Below, piece after piece: positions 36,910 through 46,463 of a DNA stretch of 64,000 nucleotides. The notes under the pieces were generated by a model, which had not been told where the DNA came from, made no database searches, and saw only the letters and a list, made by a program, of their open reading frames with translations. Source of the stretch: Ruminococcus sp. (GTDB taxonomy: Bacteria; Bacillota; Clostridia; Oscillospirales; Ruminococcaceae). The stretch covers positions 33,914-97,913 of the forward strand of contig JAJQIB010000016.1 in assembly GCA_021199375.1 (NCBI GenBank), read 5' to 3'. Numbering within the stretch: the stretch's first letter is position 1; every line of letters begins with the position of its first letter. The position numbers and the translations under genes are program-made.

Positions 36910-37077
36910 ATTACAGAGTAGAAGCTTGTGCGTTAAGTGCCACCCGAACGGGGAGTTGTCGGACGGACGAAAAGGGTCAAACCCTTGCGGTACAGGCTTC
37001 GCATCCCGCTGAATGTGTAATTTAAAGCTCTTCACGCCTTGAATTATGCACGAAGCTTTCGCTCGCATAAGGAGGTA
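36910..37077 (+). promoter_or_regulatory. Tetrahydrofolate (THF) riboswitch with RBS-masking hairpin
   Basis: The aptamer (36910-37019) has closing stem TTACA/TGTAA, the conserved GAGTAGA near the 5' end, GCGTTAAGTGCC and ATCCCGCTG near the 3' end, as in RF01831. Downstream CCTT (37037-37040) and ATGC (37046-37049) can pair with GCAT and AAGG (37065-37072) of the ribosome binding site, suggesting translational control. The next gene is a folate-type ECF S component. Confidence 0.92.
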
Positions 37078-37081
37078 AATT

Positions 37082-37699
37082 ATGAAGAGCTTTTGTTTTT
37101 TGTTTTCAGATTCAGCAAAAGAGCTGAAAAAGGTGTCAACTCTTACAGTAACAGGAATGCTGACGGCACTTGCTATAGTCTTAAGAAGTATGGCAATTAA
37201 CATAACCGCTGACCTGCGTATTACATTTTCCTTTTTGCCATTAATGGCAATTGCAATGCTATATGGTCCTAGCGTATCAATTCTTGGCACTATAGCATCT
37301 GATTTGATTGGCTATTTTCTTGACGGCTATAAGGCAAGGGATTATAACTTTGGCTTGCTTGCAGTGAAGATTATTATTGCTGTAATTTATGGTGTGATTC
37401 TCTATAGAAAGGCAACTGGTAAAATGCTAATTGTTAGTGCTGTTATTGCCCGTGTAATTGCCGTAGTGCTTGGAAATTTGGTTTTGAATTCCTCTGTTTT
37501 GTATTTTTCTTATACTAATAGGAATTTTCCGTTCATGAGTGCATCTGAGTGGCAGGCTTTTGGAATTTGGATGCTGCCTCGTATTACAAAAAATCTTTTG
37601 TGCTTACCGGTAGAGATTGCACTAATTTGTTTACTCCTGCCGGCAATAAATGTGGCTTTTGAAACGGTTTTTGGTCGAAAAAAGGCTGCAAATCATTAG
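37082..37699 (+). CDS. folT: Folate-family ECF transporter S component (FolT)
   Basis: 205 aa, about six membrane helices. Folate-specific S component of an energy-coupling-factor importer: ITFSFLPLMAIAMLYGP, LGTIASDLIGYFLDG and a C-terminal KNLLCLPVEIAL segment. It imports folates using a shared EcfAA'T module not adjacent here. The THF riboswitch upstream fixes the ligand class with good confidence. ATG with AAGGAGG. Confidence 0.95.
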   Translation: MKSFCFLFSDSAKELKKVSTLTVTGMLTALAIVLRSMAINITADLRITFSFLPLMAIAMLYGPSVSILGTIASDLIGYFLDGYKARDYNFGLLAVKIIIAVIYGVILYRKATGKMLIVSAVIARVIAVVLGNLVLNSSVLYFSYTNRNFPFMSASEWQAFGIWMLPRITKNLLCLPVEIALICLLLPAINVAFETVFGRKKAANH

Positions 37700-37718
37700 A
37701 TTATGTTTTAAATGTGAT

Positions 37719-37756
37719 AAAAAACACCGAAATTTCCCCGTTTCGGTGTTTTTTTT
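37719..37756 (+). terminator. folT terminator
   Basis: AAAAACACCGAAA pairs with TTTCGGTGTTTTT around TTTCCCCG, with an extended T-run. Confidence 0.9.
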
Positions 37757-37776
37757 ATGAAAATTTTAAAAAGTAC

Positions 37777-37805
37777 TTGACTTTTAATGTATTTATGTAT
37801 ATAAT
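37777..37805 (+). promoter_or_regulatory. rqcH promoter
   Basis: TTGACT (37777-37782), 17-nt gap, TATAAT (37800-37805), 42 bp before the ATG. Confidence 0.85.
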
Positions 37806-37847
37806 TTAAAGTAGAGAGAAAAAACTTAAGGTTGAGAGAGGAAGCTT

Positions 37848-39602
37848 ATGGCATTAGATGGAGTTTTTTTAAAACTTGTTAGAGATGAACTGAAGCCACT
37901 TATAGGAGGACGTGTAGATAAATTATATCAACCCTCGCGTGAGGAATTGGTCATCGGTATACGTACACGTGATGGATCGTATAGGCTGTTACTTAACTGT
38001 GCGGCAGGCACTGCAAGAGTTCATGTTACCAGTGAGTCAATTGAGAATCCGAAAACACCTCCTATGTTTTGTATGCTAATGCGTAAACATCTTTCGAGCG
38101 GAAAGCTTATTGACATTCGACAGGATGGCTGTGAGCGTATTCTTTACTTTGATTTTGATTCATCAAACGAAATGGGCGACATAGTACGCTTAACTATAGC
38201 TGCTGAAATTATGGGCAGAAGATCTAATATTATTTTGATTGATGCTAATGGCAGGATTATTGACAGCATTAAGCGAGTAACTCCTGAAATGTCAGCTGTG
38301 CGACCTGTACTTCCGGGAATGAATTATATTTTACCGCCAAGAACCCAGCGTGTCTCGCTTCTTGATTTCAATGCTGATACATTTAAGCTTAGTGTTAAAG
38401 CATTTGAACAAAAGCGTATGTCTAATGCACTTGTGCAGACTATTGAAGGTATTTCGCCTGTGTTTGCAGATGAGGTTATTTGGCGTGCAAAATGTGATGA
38501 TAAGGCTGTCTGTGACTTTACAAATAATGAAATCCAGTGTATTTGTGATTATTTATGTGAGGTTTCATCAAGTCTTTATGATAAAAAGAATAAGCTTGTA
38601 ATGCTAAAGAACACTCAGGGACAGCTTAAGGATTTTTGCTTTACTGAGATTAAGCATTATGGCACGCTTATGACTACCGAAATCTGTGACTCTGCTTGCG
38701 AGCTTCTTGATGATTTTTACTCAAGCAGGGATAAAGCCGATAGGATTAGGCAGAAGGCACAGGATCTTTTTAGACTGCTGGAAACACTTATTGATAGAAC
38801 AGCTAGAAGAATTGCTAATCAGAAGGCTGAGCTTAAAGAGTGCGCAGATAGGGATAAGCTTAGAGCTTGCGGAGATTTAATCATGGCGAATCTCTATTCA
38901 ATTGAAAAGGGTGTTAAGAGCTTTACCTGTACTAATCTGTTTGATGAAAAGGAAAGTGAAATCACTATAGATTTAAATCCAAGATATACACCTTCTCAAA
39001 ATGCGCAGATGTACTATAAGGAATATAAAAAGGCGGATACTGCTGAAAAAAAGCTTACTGAGCTTATTGCAGATGGAAAAGAAGAGCTTGCTTATCTCGA
39101 ATCGGTTCTCGATGCACTCACTAGAGCTGATAGCGAATCCGACATTGAACAGCTAAGAGATGAGCTTTCTGAGCAGGGATTTATAAGACACCGTACCAAA
39201 AAAAGCGGTAAGGCGTCGAAGTCGCTGCCGCCGATAAAATTTGTTTCGGATGATGGGTATACAATTTTAGTCGGAAGACACAACAGACAAAACGATAAGC
39301 TTACCCTTAAGGATTCGCAAAAGACGGATATTTGGCTTCACACTCAGGGCATAACGGGCTCACATACTATAATTTGTACCGACTCAACTACACCGCCGGA
39401 TTCTACTATACTTCAGGCGGCTGAGATCGCAGCATTTTATTCAGGAGGGCGAAATAGCTCACAGGTGCCGGTGGATTACACTCTCGTTAAATTTGTCAAA
39501 AAGCCAAACGGAGCAAAACCGGGTATGGTAATTTTTACAAATCAAAAAACATTGTACGTAAAGCCTGACGAACGTGAGATTGAACGTTTGCGGGTAAAAT
39601 AA
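37848..39602 (+). CDS. rqcH: RqcH/NFACT-family ribosome quality-control protein
   Basis: 584 aa. The NFACT-N domain (about 1-430) begins MALDGVFLKLVRDEL with GGRVDKLYQP and IMGRRSNIILID; a coiled-coil hairpin lies at about 290-440; the NFACT-R domain (about 455-565) includes DIWLHTQGITGSH. RqcH binds stalled 50S subunits and recruits tRNA-Ala to add alanine tails for degradation; older names are FbpA/fibronectin-binding protein. Cytoplasmic. The response regulator follows 15 bp downstream, possibly by readthrough. Confidence 0.95.
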   Translation: MALDGVFLKLVRDELKPLIGGRVDKLYQPSREELVIGIRTRDGSYRLLLNCAAGTARVHVTSESIENPKTPPMFCMLMRKHLSSGKLIDIRQDGCERILYFDFDSSNEMGDIVRLTIAAEIMGRRSNIILIDANGRIIDSIKRVTPEMSAVRPVLPGMNYILPPRTQRVSLLDFNADTFKLSVKAFEQKRMSNALVQTIEGISPVFADEVIWRAKCDDKAVCDFTNNEIQCICDYLCEVSSSLYDKKNKLVMLKNTQGQLKDFCFTEIKHYGTLMTTEICDSACELLDDFYSSRDKADRIRQKAQDLFRLLETLIDRTARRIANQKAELKECADRDKLRACGDLIMANLYSIEKGVKSFTCTNLFDEKESEITIDLNPRYTPSQNAQMYYKEYKKADTAEKKLTELIADGKEELAYLESVLDALTRADSESDIEQLRDELSEQGFIRHRTKKSGKASKSLPPIKFVSDDGYTILVGRHNRQNDKLTLKDSQKTDIWLHTQGITGSHTIICTDSTTPPDSTILQAAEIAAFYSGGRNSSQVPVDYTLVKFVKKPNGAKPGMVIFTNQKTLYVKPDEREIERLRVK

Positions 39603-39617
39603 TAAGGAGGAACAGTT

Positions 39618-40307
39618 ATGAGGATACTTTTAGCTGAGGACGAAAAGGAGCTTTCTAATGCGCTAGTTGCCATTTTAAAGCACAACAACTACTCGATTGA
39701 CAACGTATATAATGGAGACGATGCTCTTAAGTATGCGACAACAGGCAAGTACGACATCATAGTGCTTGATATTATGATGCCCGGACTTAGCGGTATCGAG
39801 GCACTAAAGGAGATGAGAAAGCAGGGAGTTTCTGCTCCTATACTACTTCTCACTGCTAAATGCGAGCTGGAGGATAAAATTGAAGGACTTGATGCGGGTG
39901 CTGATGACTACCTGACAAAGCCATTTGCAATGAGTGAGCTTCTTGCTAGATTAAGAGCAATGACTCGTCGTGCAACAGATTATGCACCGAGTGAGCTTAC
40001 CTTTGGAGATCTCACACTAAATCGCAGAAATTTCCAGCTATCTACAGAGCATGGCTCTGTTCGTCTTCCAAGTAAGGAATTTCAGATTATTGAATACTTA
40101 ATGGCAAATCCTAATATGCTTATATCCACTGAAAAATTCATGAAAAAGATCTGGGGATTTGATACTGACACTGAAATTAATGTTGTTTGGGTGTACATCT
40201 CATATTTAAGACGTAAGCTTACTTCAATTAAATCCAATGTTGCTATTCAAGCAGCACGTGGAGTAGGATATTGCTTGATTTACGACGACGATGTTCAAGA
40301 AGCTTAG
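39618..40307 (+). CDS. OmpR/PhoB-family response regulator
   Basis: 229 aa. Receiver domain with acidic pocket residues near the start (AEDEKE), phospho-acceptor Asp in VLDIMMPG, Thr in LLTAK and Lys in LTKPF. A winged-helix output domain (about 130-225) ends WVYISYLRRKL and RGVGY. ATG after AAGGAGG. It overlaps the following histidine kinase gene by 17 bp, so the pair is a cognate two-component system. Target genes unknown. Confidence 0.96.
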   Translation: MRILLAEDEKELSNALVAILKHNNYSIDNVYNGDDALKYATTGKYDIIVLDIMMPGLSGIEALKEMRKQGVSAPILLLTAKCELEDKIEGLDAGADDYLTKPFAMSELLARLRAMTRRATDYAPSELTFGDLTLNRRNFQLSTEHGSVRLPSKEFQIIEYLMANPNMLISTEKFMKKIWGFDTDTEINVVWVYISYLRRKLTSIKSNVAIQAARGVGYCLIYDDDVQEA

Positions 40308-41537
40308 TTTAAAGTTTTCTGTGACGGCAATAGCAGCTCTGTTTATTATAGAGCTGCTTACAGTCGTTCTTATTAATGGATTAAATCTCTATTTTACTAC
40401 AGCACAGGTTGATGAAACAATTGAGCTTATTATTGAGAATAATGGTTCGTTGCCCGAAAAAAGGATTTGCCGAACGATGGACAGCATGAGGACAGTAAAG
40501 AGCTTAGAGCTGTAGAGGAGCGAAATCATATAACACGCTACTTTACTGCTGAAACTAATTCTGAAGGCAAGGTCATTCATATTGATACCGGTCATATTGC
40601 ATCAGTTACCAGTGAGGAAGCAAAGGATTATGCACAGCAGGTTATTGATAGCGGCAAGGAAAGTGGATTTTTTAACCGTTTAAATTTTCGTTATCTTGTA
40701 TCAGATAATGATAAAAACTCAAAGTTTGTTGTCTTTTATGACTTTAGCTCACAGTCGGGTATTATGTTCAGAATGATTCAGATTTCAGCAATAATATCTG
40801 TAATCTTAATAGTGATTTTCTCTGTGATAATTTGCATTCTCTCAAAGCGTGCAGTTCGTCCTGTAATGAGTAACCTGCAAAAGCAGCAGCAGTTTATAAC
40901 GGATGCGGGTCATGAGCTTAAGACGCCGCTTGCTATAATACGTGCTGACGCTGAGGTTATAAGCCTTACTGGCGGTGAAAGTGAGTGGACGACAAGTATA
41001 CTAAATCAAACCGACAGATTAAGCGATCTTTTGGGACAGATGCTAAAGCTTGCGAAGGCACAGGAAAGTCAACGTATTAGCTTTGAACGGCAAAACCTAA
41101 GTAAGCTTTTAAATGATACGGCAGTAGATTTTTCAACCTACTGTAACGCTCAAAACAAGCCGCTTATAACGCATATTCCGGATGGAGCATATTGTAACGG
41201 TGATTCAAAGCTTTTAGAGATGCTTTTTTCGACACTTCTCGAAAATGCTGTTAAATACGGAAGAGCAGACTGCGAAATAGATATGAAGCTTAGCATCAGC
41301 AGTAGAAGTGCAAAAATATGCATAACTAATTTTAGTGATGATCCGCCAACGGGTGACTTAAAGCTTCTTTTTGATAGGTTTTATCGAGGTGACTCTTCTC
41401 GTACCAGAGAAACAGGCGGCAGCGGAATTGGTTTATCTGTGGCGAAATCTGTAACGGAATCTCATAATGGCAAGATAAGCTGCGAGGTGGAGGGCGATAA
41501 GGTATCCTTTATTGTCAAGCTCCCTTTGTACAAGTAA
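40291..41537 (+). pseudogene. Sensor histidine kinase, frameshifted
   Basis: The reading frame opens at 40291 with a membrane helix (about 7-33) and ends early at 40515. The remainder continues in the -1 frame from about 40463 to 41537: extracytoplasmic domain, second membrane helix, HisKA with DAGHELKTPLAIIRADAEV, then HATPase with LLENAVKYG and GGSGIGLSVAKSV. The junction is a run of six A (40457-40462) after CCCG; adding one A gives one open frame of 415 aa. It may be a true loss, a sequencing error, or -1 slippage. The upstream response regulator is intact. Confidence 0.9.
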
Positions 41538-41593
41538 AATTATCCATTTCATATTAGAAACGTTGGCTTATTTACACAAAATCAATAAAAAAT

Positions 41594-41635
41594 GCGGCGG
41601 TGGGTATTGCACATCGTCGTTTTTTGTGTTATAAT
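41594..41635 (+). promoter_or_regulatory. Cobalamin-locus promoter overlapping kinase terminator
   Basis: TTGCAC (41607-41612), 17-nt gap, TATAAT (41630-41635). A hairpin GCGGCG/CGTCGT followed by TTTTTT (41594-41626) overlaps it and probably ends the two-component transcript. Confidence 0.7.
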
Positions 41636-41689
41636 AAAAGTGGCAGATGATAGGGCTGCTTTTTTACTAAAGCTGTCCATATAGTCACG

Positions 41690-41865
41690 GTTTGAAAGGC
41701 GCTGTATGCCGACCGAGTAGAATAATAGGGAAGTCGGTTTGAATCCGACGCAACCGCCATTACCGTGTATGACTGCATTAAATCCATTGCTTTATCAAGG
41801 GGAGGATTATGCCCTTTTGATGGGATTTTTGTGTCATGAGCCGGAGGAACTGCCGTGACAGCATC
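41690..41865 (+). promoter_or_regulatory. Cobalamin (AdoCbl-type) riboswitch aptamer
   Basis: The conserved core reads GGGAAGTCGG...ATCCGACGCAACCGCC...ACCGT, and the B12 box is AGCCGGAGGAACTGCC (about 41839-41854), inside a GTGTCA/TGACAG-flanked stem. This matches RF00174 features. Distance to the first gene is over 200 bp, leaving room for the terminator at 41995-42030. High cobalamin should switch off the ten-gene locus downstream. Confidence 0.93.
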
Positions 41866-41994
41866 AGGAATAAAAAATCTTGATGCGAGTAAATTGTTTC
41901 ACAGCAATTGAACTGTTGCGAGCTTTGGTCGGATTATATATAACGCTATCATATAAAGGTATGTGCGTGGTTAGTTTGTATTCTACTAGATTTT

Positions 41995-42030
41995 GCGGCT
42001 TTTCACTTTGCTGAAAATGCTGCTTTTTTT
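41995..42030 (+). terminator. Riboswitch-controlled terminator
   Basis: GCGGC plus TTTTCA pairs with TGAAAA plus GCTGC (one bulged T), followed by T7 (42024-42030). It lies between the cobalamin aptamer and the first gene and is the likely expression platform. Confidence 0.85.
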
Positions 42031-42086
42031 GCGCCAATTTGCTCTAAAAAGAGTCTGTCAAATTTTATCGAAGGGAGTCTTTTTAT

Positions 42087-44489
42087 ATGAAAAGACAAAT
42101 TAAGAGAACCGTTGCCGCATTATCTGCCGCAGCACTTGCGGTCGGCACAGTACCAAGTGCATATGCATCCGGCGGTGTGACAACAAGTCCAACTCCACAA
42201 GCTAAATCCGATGCAGCACTTTATTGGGCTACAGTTATTCAAGATGGCTGGGCAAATTGGGCAGACGCTCCAAGTGTACCTACTATCGTGGATGATGAGC
42301 TTGTTTATGTGTCAAATACCAGTCTTTGTGCTATTGACAAGGAGACAGGTGAGGTGCTTGAAAAGAAGGGCACACTTGCAGCAACTGTAAATTCCTATGC
42401 GCTTACCGCACCGATTTATGTGGACGGAATGATTTTAGTCGCTGAGCAAGGAGGAATCATTCAGGCGTTTGATGCCGAAACATTTGAGTCACTTTGGGTT
42501 TACACTGATGAGCTTGGAGGTCAGCCTAATTCAGAGCTGGTTTATTCTGACGGATATGTTTACACAGGCTTTTGGTCAAGTGAAACAGGCGACGCTAGCT
42601 TTGTTTGTGTGCCTGTTGAGGACACCGATACTACACAAACGAACGAGGCACAAAAGGCTGCATGGACATATACAGTTGCAGGAGGATTTTACTGGGCAGG
42701 TGCATACTGTACGGATGATTATGTTATTGTGGGAACAGATAACGGAATAGGTGACAGCTCGTCGTCAGGAAGCAGCATATTGGTATTTGACAAGGATAAG
42801 AGCATTGAAGCATCTTCAGCTGCTTTGATTGACAAAAATCAAGATGTTGCAGGAGATTTGCGTTCAGCAGTAAACTATGACGAAACCACAGGATATTATT
42901 ATGTAACATCTAAAGCCGGTACGCTTTATCGTTTTAAGGTATCAGAAGACGGTTCTGTAAGTGATGTTAGTAGTCTTGACTTAGGTGGAGCAACTACTTC
43001 TACTCCAGTAATAGCAAATGGCAGACTTTATGTTGGAGTTTGTGGAACAAGCGCTTATTCGGCATATTCAGGTCATCATATATCTGTAATTGATACTGCA
43101 AGCTTTAAAGAAGCTTATCAGCTTCAAACTGATGGTTATCCTCAGTCTAGCGCGCTTGTTTGTGATGATGACGGTGAAAATTACGTTTATTTCACAGTTA
43201 ATTATTCGCCTGGTAAAATATACGTATTCCATGACAATGCATCCATGACAGAGCCCGAAAGCACAGAAACGGTTACTACAAATAGTGGAGATGTTGAGGC
43301 TTGCCCTGTGCTATTTACTCCGACGGGGTCTCATGCAAACTATTGTATATCATCGCTAATTACTGATGAGGATGGAACTCTTTATTTTAAGAATGACTCC
43401 GGATGCTTGTTTGCATTAGGAAGCAGGTATGAATCCATAAGCGTTGAGGGCAGCGAAATATATTGTGAAGGTGATGTGATTACTGCTGACGATTTAACAG
43501 TTACTGCTACTCTTGCAAATGGTTTGACAAAGGATGTCACAAGCAGAGCTGAGCTAAACCTTGATGATAGTGAGCTTACAGTTGGTGAGTACGAGCTTTC
43601 TGTTTCATTTGATGGAATGCTCTACGGTGATACAGAGGATGAAATCGGATACGAATATGATCCGCTTTACTGCGAGTATGAGTATGTGGTTCTTGCAGCT
43701 GCTGATTATGAAAGCGTTACTGAGTGCATTGCTTTAATAGATGATATTGACACAGATATAACCTTTACAAGCAACAAGGCAATTTTGGCAGCAAGAGATG
43801 CATATGACGCTCTTTCGGAAGAGCTTAAGGCTTATGTTACAAATTATGAAATCCTTACAGCTGCTGAAACATCTTTTGATGAGCTTACCATTGAACAGGT
43901 GGTATTAAGCGCAGACTATACAGCTACTACAGACTCTATAACCATTAGCTGGAGTAAGGTTCAGGATGCAACAGGTTATAGAATATCGAGATATGATTCT
44001 GCAACAGGTACATATGTCACACTAGCAGATGTTGATGTTGATACACTAACATATACGGACAGCGATGGTCTTGATGCTGACACGGAGTATACATATAAGG
44101 TTCAGGCATTTGTTACAGCTAATGATCTAACCTACTGGGGAGATGAATCAGAATCCTTCACTGCTAAAACCTTAGCTAAAAGTGAAGACTCGAGCTCTGA
44201 TTTAGACAGTAGTGAAGCTTCGAGCTCCGACAGCACAGCATCATCTGATGCAGCAAGTGAGGATTCATCTAGCTCGTCAAGCTCGTCTGATACATCATCT
44301 GAAGATATCTCGTCAGATGACACCTCAGAGGATAGTGAGGAATCTGAGTCAGCGGATAGCAGCTCTGCTTCTTCAAGCGAGAGCTCGTCAACAAATGATG
44401 ATGCTTCTCCTAACACAGGAACAGCTGCGGGTGCTGCTACATTAGTTTTAGTTGCCGGAACGGTTTTGACTATACGTCGTAAAAAATAA
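42087..44489 (+). CDS. Wall-anchored beta-propeller/FN3 surface protein, candidate corrinoid binder
   Basis: 800 aa. Signal peptide about 1-28 (ending SAYAS). PQQ-like beta-propeller blades about 45-445 (repeats such as IYVDGMILVAEQGGIIQAFDA and VYVSNTSLCAIDKETGEVL), an Ig-like domain (about 450-535), a helical module (about 540-600) and an FN3 domain (about 607-692). A Ser/Asp-rich stalk (about 693-772) leads to a sorting-like end, SPNTG (774-778), a hydrophobic helix and RRKK. First gene under the cobalamin riboswitch. Bacteroides BtuG, a surface seven-bladed propeller, binds B12 very tightly, so a similar capture role is attractive but inferred. Confidence 0.88.
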   Translation: MKRQIKRTVAALSAAALAVGTVPSAYASGGVTTSPTPQAKSDAALYWATVIQDGWANWADAPSVPTIVDDELVYVSNTSLCAIDKETGEVLEKKGTLAATVNSYALTAPIYVDGMILVAEQGGIIQAFDAETFESLWVYTDELGGQPNSELVYSDGYVYTGFWSSETGDASFVCVPVEDTDTTQTNEAQKAAWTYTVAGGFYWAGAYCTDDYVIVGTDNGIGDSSSSGSSILVFDKDKSIEASSAALIDKNQDVAGDLRSAVNYDETTGYYYVTSKAGTLYRFKVSEDGSVSDVSSLDLGGATTSTPVIANGRLYVGVCGTSAYSAYSGHHISVIDTASFKEAYQLQTDGYPQSSALVCDDDGENYVYFTVNYSPGKIYVFHDNASMTEPESTETVTTNSGDVEACPVLFTPTGSHANYCISSLITDEDGTLYFKNDSGCLFALGSRYESISVEGSEIYCEGDVITADDLTVTATLANGLTKDVTSRAELNLDDSELTVGEYELSVSFDGMLYGDTEDEIGYEYDPLYCEYEYVVLAAADYESVTECIALIDDIDTDITFTSNKAILAARDAYDALSEELKAYVTNYEILTAAETSFDELTIEQVVLSADYTATTDSITISWSKVQDATGYRISRYDSATGTYVTLADVDVDTLTYTDSDGLDADTEYTYKVQAFVTANDLTYWGDESESFTAKTLAKSEDSSSDLDSSEASSSDSTASSDAASEDSSSSSSSSDTSSEDISSDDTSEDSEESESADSSSASSSESSSTNDDASPNTGTAAGAATLVLVAGTVLTIRRKK

Positions 44490-44519
44490 TCATTAGATTT
44501 TCTTTAGGAGGTTAGGAGA

Positions 44520-46463
44520 ATGAAGCTTAGCGTGCAAAAAACGATTAAGGCTGTAGTCATGATTGTTTGTGCTGCGGCTGTTGCAGCTTCTGCTTTAGGG
44601 TTAACAATAGCAGAGCCAGCATTGCAAAATAGCAGCTCATTCTCGCCTAATCCTATACCTTCATCAGTAGAAATTGCTAATGGCTCGGTTTATGATAGCT
44701 TAGCAAGCAATAATACAGATGAAGAAAGCGATGATGAGGAAAAAGAGGACAGTACGGAATCTGAAGACGTAGAGTCCTCAGATTCCTCGCAGTTGTCTGA
44801 GGAGCAGACTTCGGGCAACGGCGAGAAATCAAATATAAGCTCTAATCTTTATAAGACAGATAATATTTCTAATTCTAATACGAGTGTAAGCTCAAACCAA
44901 GAAAATGTTTATGATAACTTAACTAGCGATGATATAACAGAATCTAACGAAGAAAAAAGCGACAGCACTGATAATAGCTCAGAAGGTATAAGCTCGTCAG
45001 ATGCTTCTGAAACCTCTGACTCTGATGATACCACAAGCAGTATTGATTCCTCTAGCACACTTGACAAGCAGGAGGGAAGTGGCGCTTCTCAGACCGACTC
45101 TCCCGGAGAGCGCACACAAGATGGTACTGAAACAAATCGTCAGCTTTTTGAAACCAGTATTGTTGATGGCGAGAGTGTTACTGAAGCCCAGTTTTACTTT
45201 TCGATAACTCATCTTGATGAGAGCTTGACCGTTAAGTCAATAGAAATCACATTAAATGGAGATATTGTTCTTTGGAATGGCTCGGTAATGCTTTCGAGCG
45301 AAAATAATGGAATAAACAAGCTGCGTGTCTCTGCAACCTATAGTGATGATAATGGTGAAGTTATTTCAGGATATCGTGAGTATACTATATATCTTATTAG
45401 CGATGAATCACAAGATGATACTATTGAGCCTGTGATTGTTACTGATTTAAGTAATCATACCCGTTCAGACAGCAATCTTGAGTTTTTTGCGTACATTTCC
45501 GGAAACGTCACAAACGAATCCATCAAGGTATATCTTGGCTCAAAAAGAATTTATGAAGCTGATGGCGAGTACTCATGTACGCTTTCGATGGGTAGTAATC
45601 TTATAAGAATTAAGGCGAGCTGTGAGTATAACGGAGAAACAATTGAGCTATATGATGAGTACAAGGTTAAGCTGATAGCAGAGACAACTGATGAAACAGC
45701 GCCATATCTATCATATCAAAACGTTCCGAGCTCTGTTAAAGGAAGCACTTATCTGCTTAATTTGATAGCCTGTGATTATACTGGAGCAACGCTTAATTAT
45801 TCTAATATATATTTATCACTTAATGGCAGTGAGATAAGCTATAGCTTTTCAGGAGAGTACATAACATATAAGCTGAGTCTTTTGGGTGGACAGAATACAC
45901 TTAATATCAGAGTTACTGATAATGACGGAAGGTATACGGATTATTCATATGTAATTAGCTGTACTGCCGCAAGCGATGGTGAGCTTTTGGGATATGCTTT
46001 ACTAGAGGTAGATGCAAGTGTCTTAGGTTTGGGAGATATTTTGTCTCAGACTCAGATTGAAATACGTGAAGGTGAGTCGGCAGCCGCAAGCATCCTTCGT
46101 GCGCTAGAGGATAATGGTTTTACAGTTGATGGTGTTGGTGAGATTGACAGTGGTTATTATATATCACGTATATATAAGGATGGAATTACTGAAAACGCAA
46201 AAATTGAGTCTTCTTTAATTGATGCTATTGTAGCAGATTCACAGACGAGTATTAATTCTCAAAGTGATTTAAATAGCCTTGGAGAGTTTGATTTTACAAA
46301 TTCATCAGGCTGGATGATTAGTGTGAACGGTATCTATACGAGCTATGGTTTGAGTGAAATCTATTTAACAGAAAATGACATTGTTAGGATAAGATTTACG
46401 CTTGCAAACGGAAAGGATATAGGTGCAGGTGCGAACGGAGATAGCTATGAGGTTACTTATTAG
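44520..46463 (+). CDS. DUF4430 (transcobalamin C-terminal-like) surface protein
   Basis: 647 aa. N-terminal signal or anchor helix (about 8-30), a long Ser/Asp/Glu/Asn stalk (about 37-205), then three Ig-like modules (about 212-293, 303-386, 393-482). The C-terminal DUF4430 domain (about 490-630) carries SGWMISVNGIYTSYGLSEIYL. DUF4430 is the bacterial relative of the beta domain of transcobalamin and intrinsic factor. It lies 30 bp after the propeller gene with AGGAGGTTAGGAG before the ATG. A C-terminal wall signal is absent, so it is released or held by the N-terminal helix. Corrinoid binding is inferred. Confidence 0.88.
   Translation: MKLSVQKTIKAVVMIVCAAAVAASALGLTIAEPALQNSSSFSPNPIPSSVEIANGSVYDSLASNNTDEESDDEEKEDSTESEDVESSDSSQLSEEQTSGNGEKSNISSNLYKTDNISNSNTSVSSNQENVYDNLTSDDITESNEEKSDSTDNSSEGISSSDASETSDSDDTTSSIDSSSTLDKQEGSGASQTDSPGERTQDGTETNRQLFETSIVDGESVTEAQFYFSITHLDESLTVKSIEITLNGDIVLWNGSVMLSSENNGINKLRVSATYSDDNGEVISGYREYTIYLISDESQDDTIEPVIVTDLSNHTRSDSNLEFFAYISGNVTNESIKVYLGSKRIYEADGEYSCTLSMGSNLIRIKASCEYNGETIELYDEYKVKLIAETTDETAPYLSYQNVPSSVKGSTYLLNLIACDYTGATLNYSNIYLSLNGSEISYSFSGEYITYKLSLLGGQNTLNIRVTDNDGRYTDYSYVISCTAASDGELLGYALLEVDASVLGLGDILSQTQIEIREGESAAASILRALEDNGFTVDGVGEIDSGYYISRIYKDGITENAKIESSLIDAIVADSQTSINSQSDLNSLGEFDFTNSSGWMISVNGIYTSYGLSEIYLTENDIVRIRFTLANGKDIGAGANGDSYEVTY

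Noticed and set aside
40450-40470. Classic programmed -1 frameshift at AAAAAAG
   Set aside because: The zero frame is gaa-aaa-agg, not the X-XXY-YYZ phase, and no strong downstream stem was seen, so it is listed only as one possibility.
40467-41537. Separate short kinase gene with a TTG start
   Set aside because: It lacks the first membrane helix and joins seamlessly to the upstream frame with one added A; treated as one broken gene.
44132-44416. Minus-strand Ser/Glu/Asp-rich frame
   Set aside because: It is the complement of the Ser/Asp stalk of the propeller protein.
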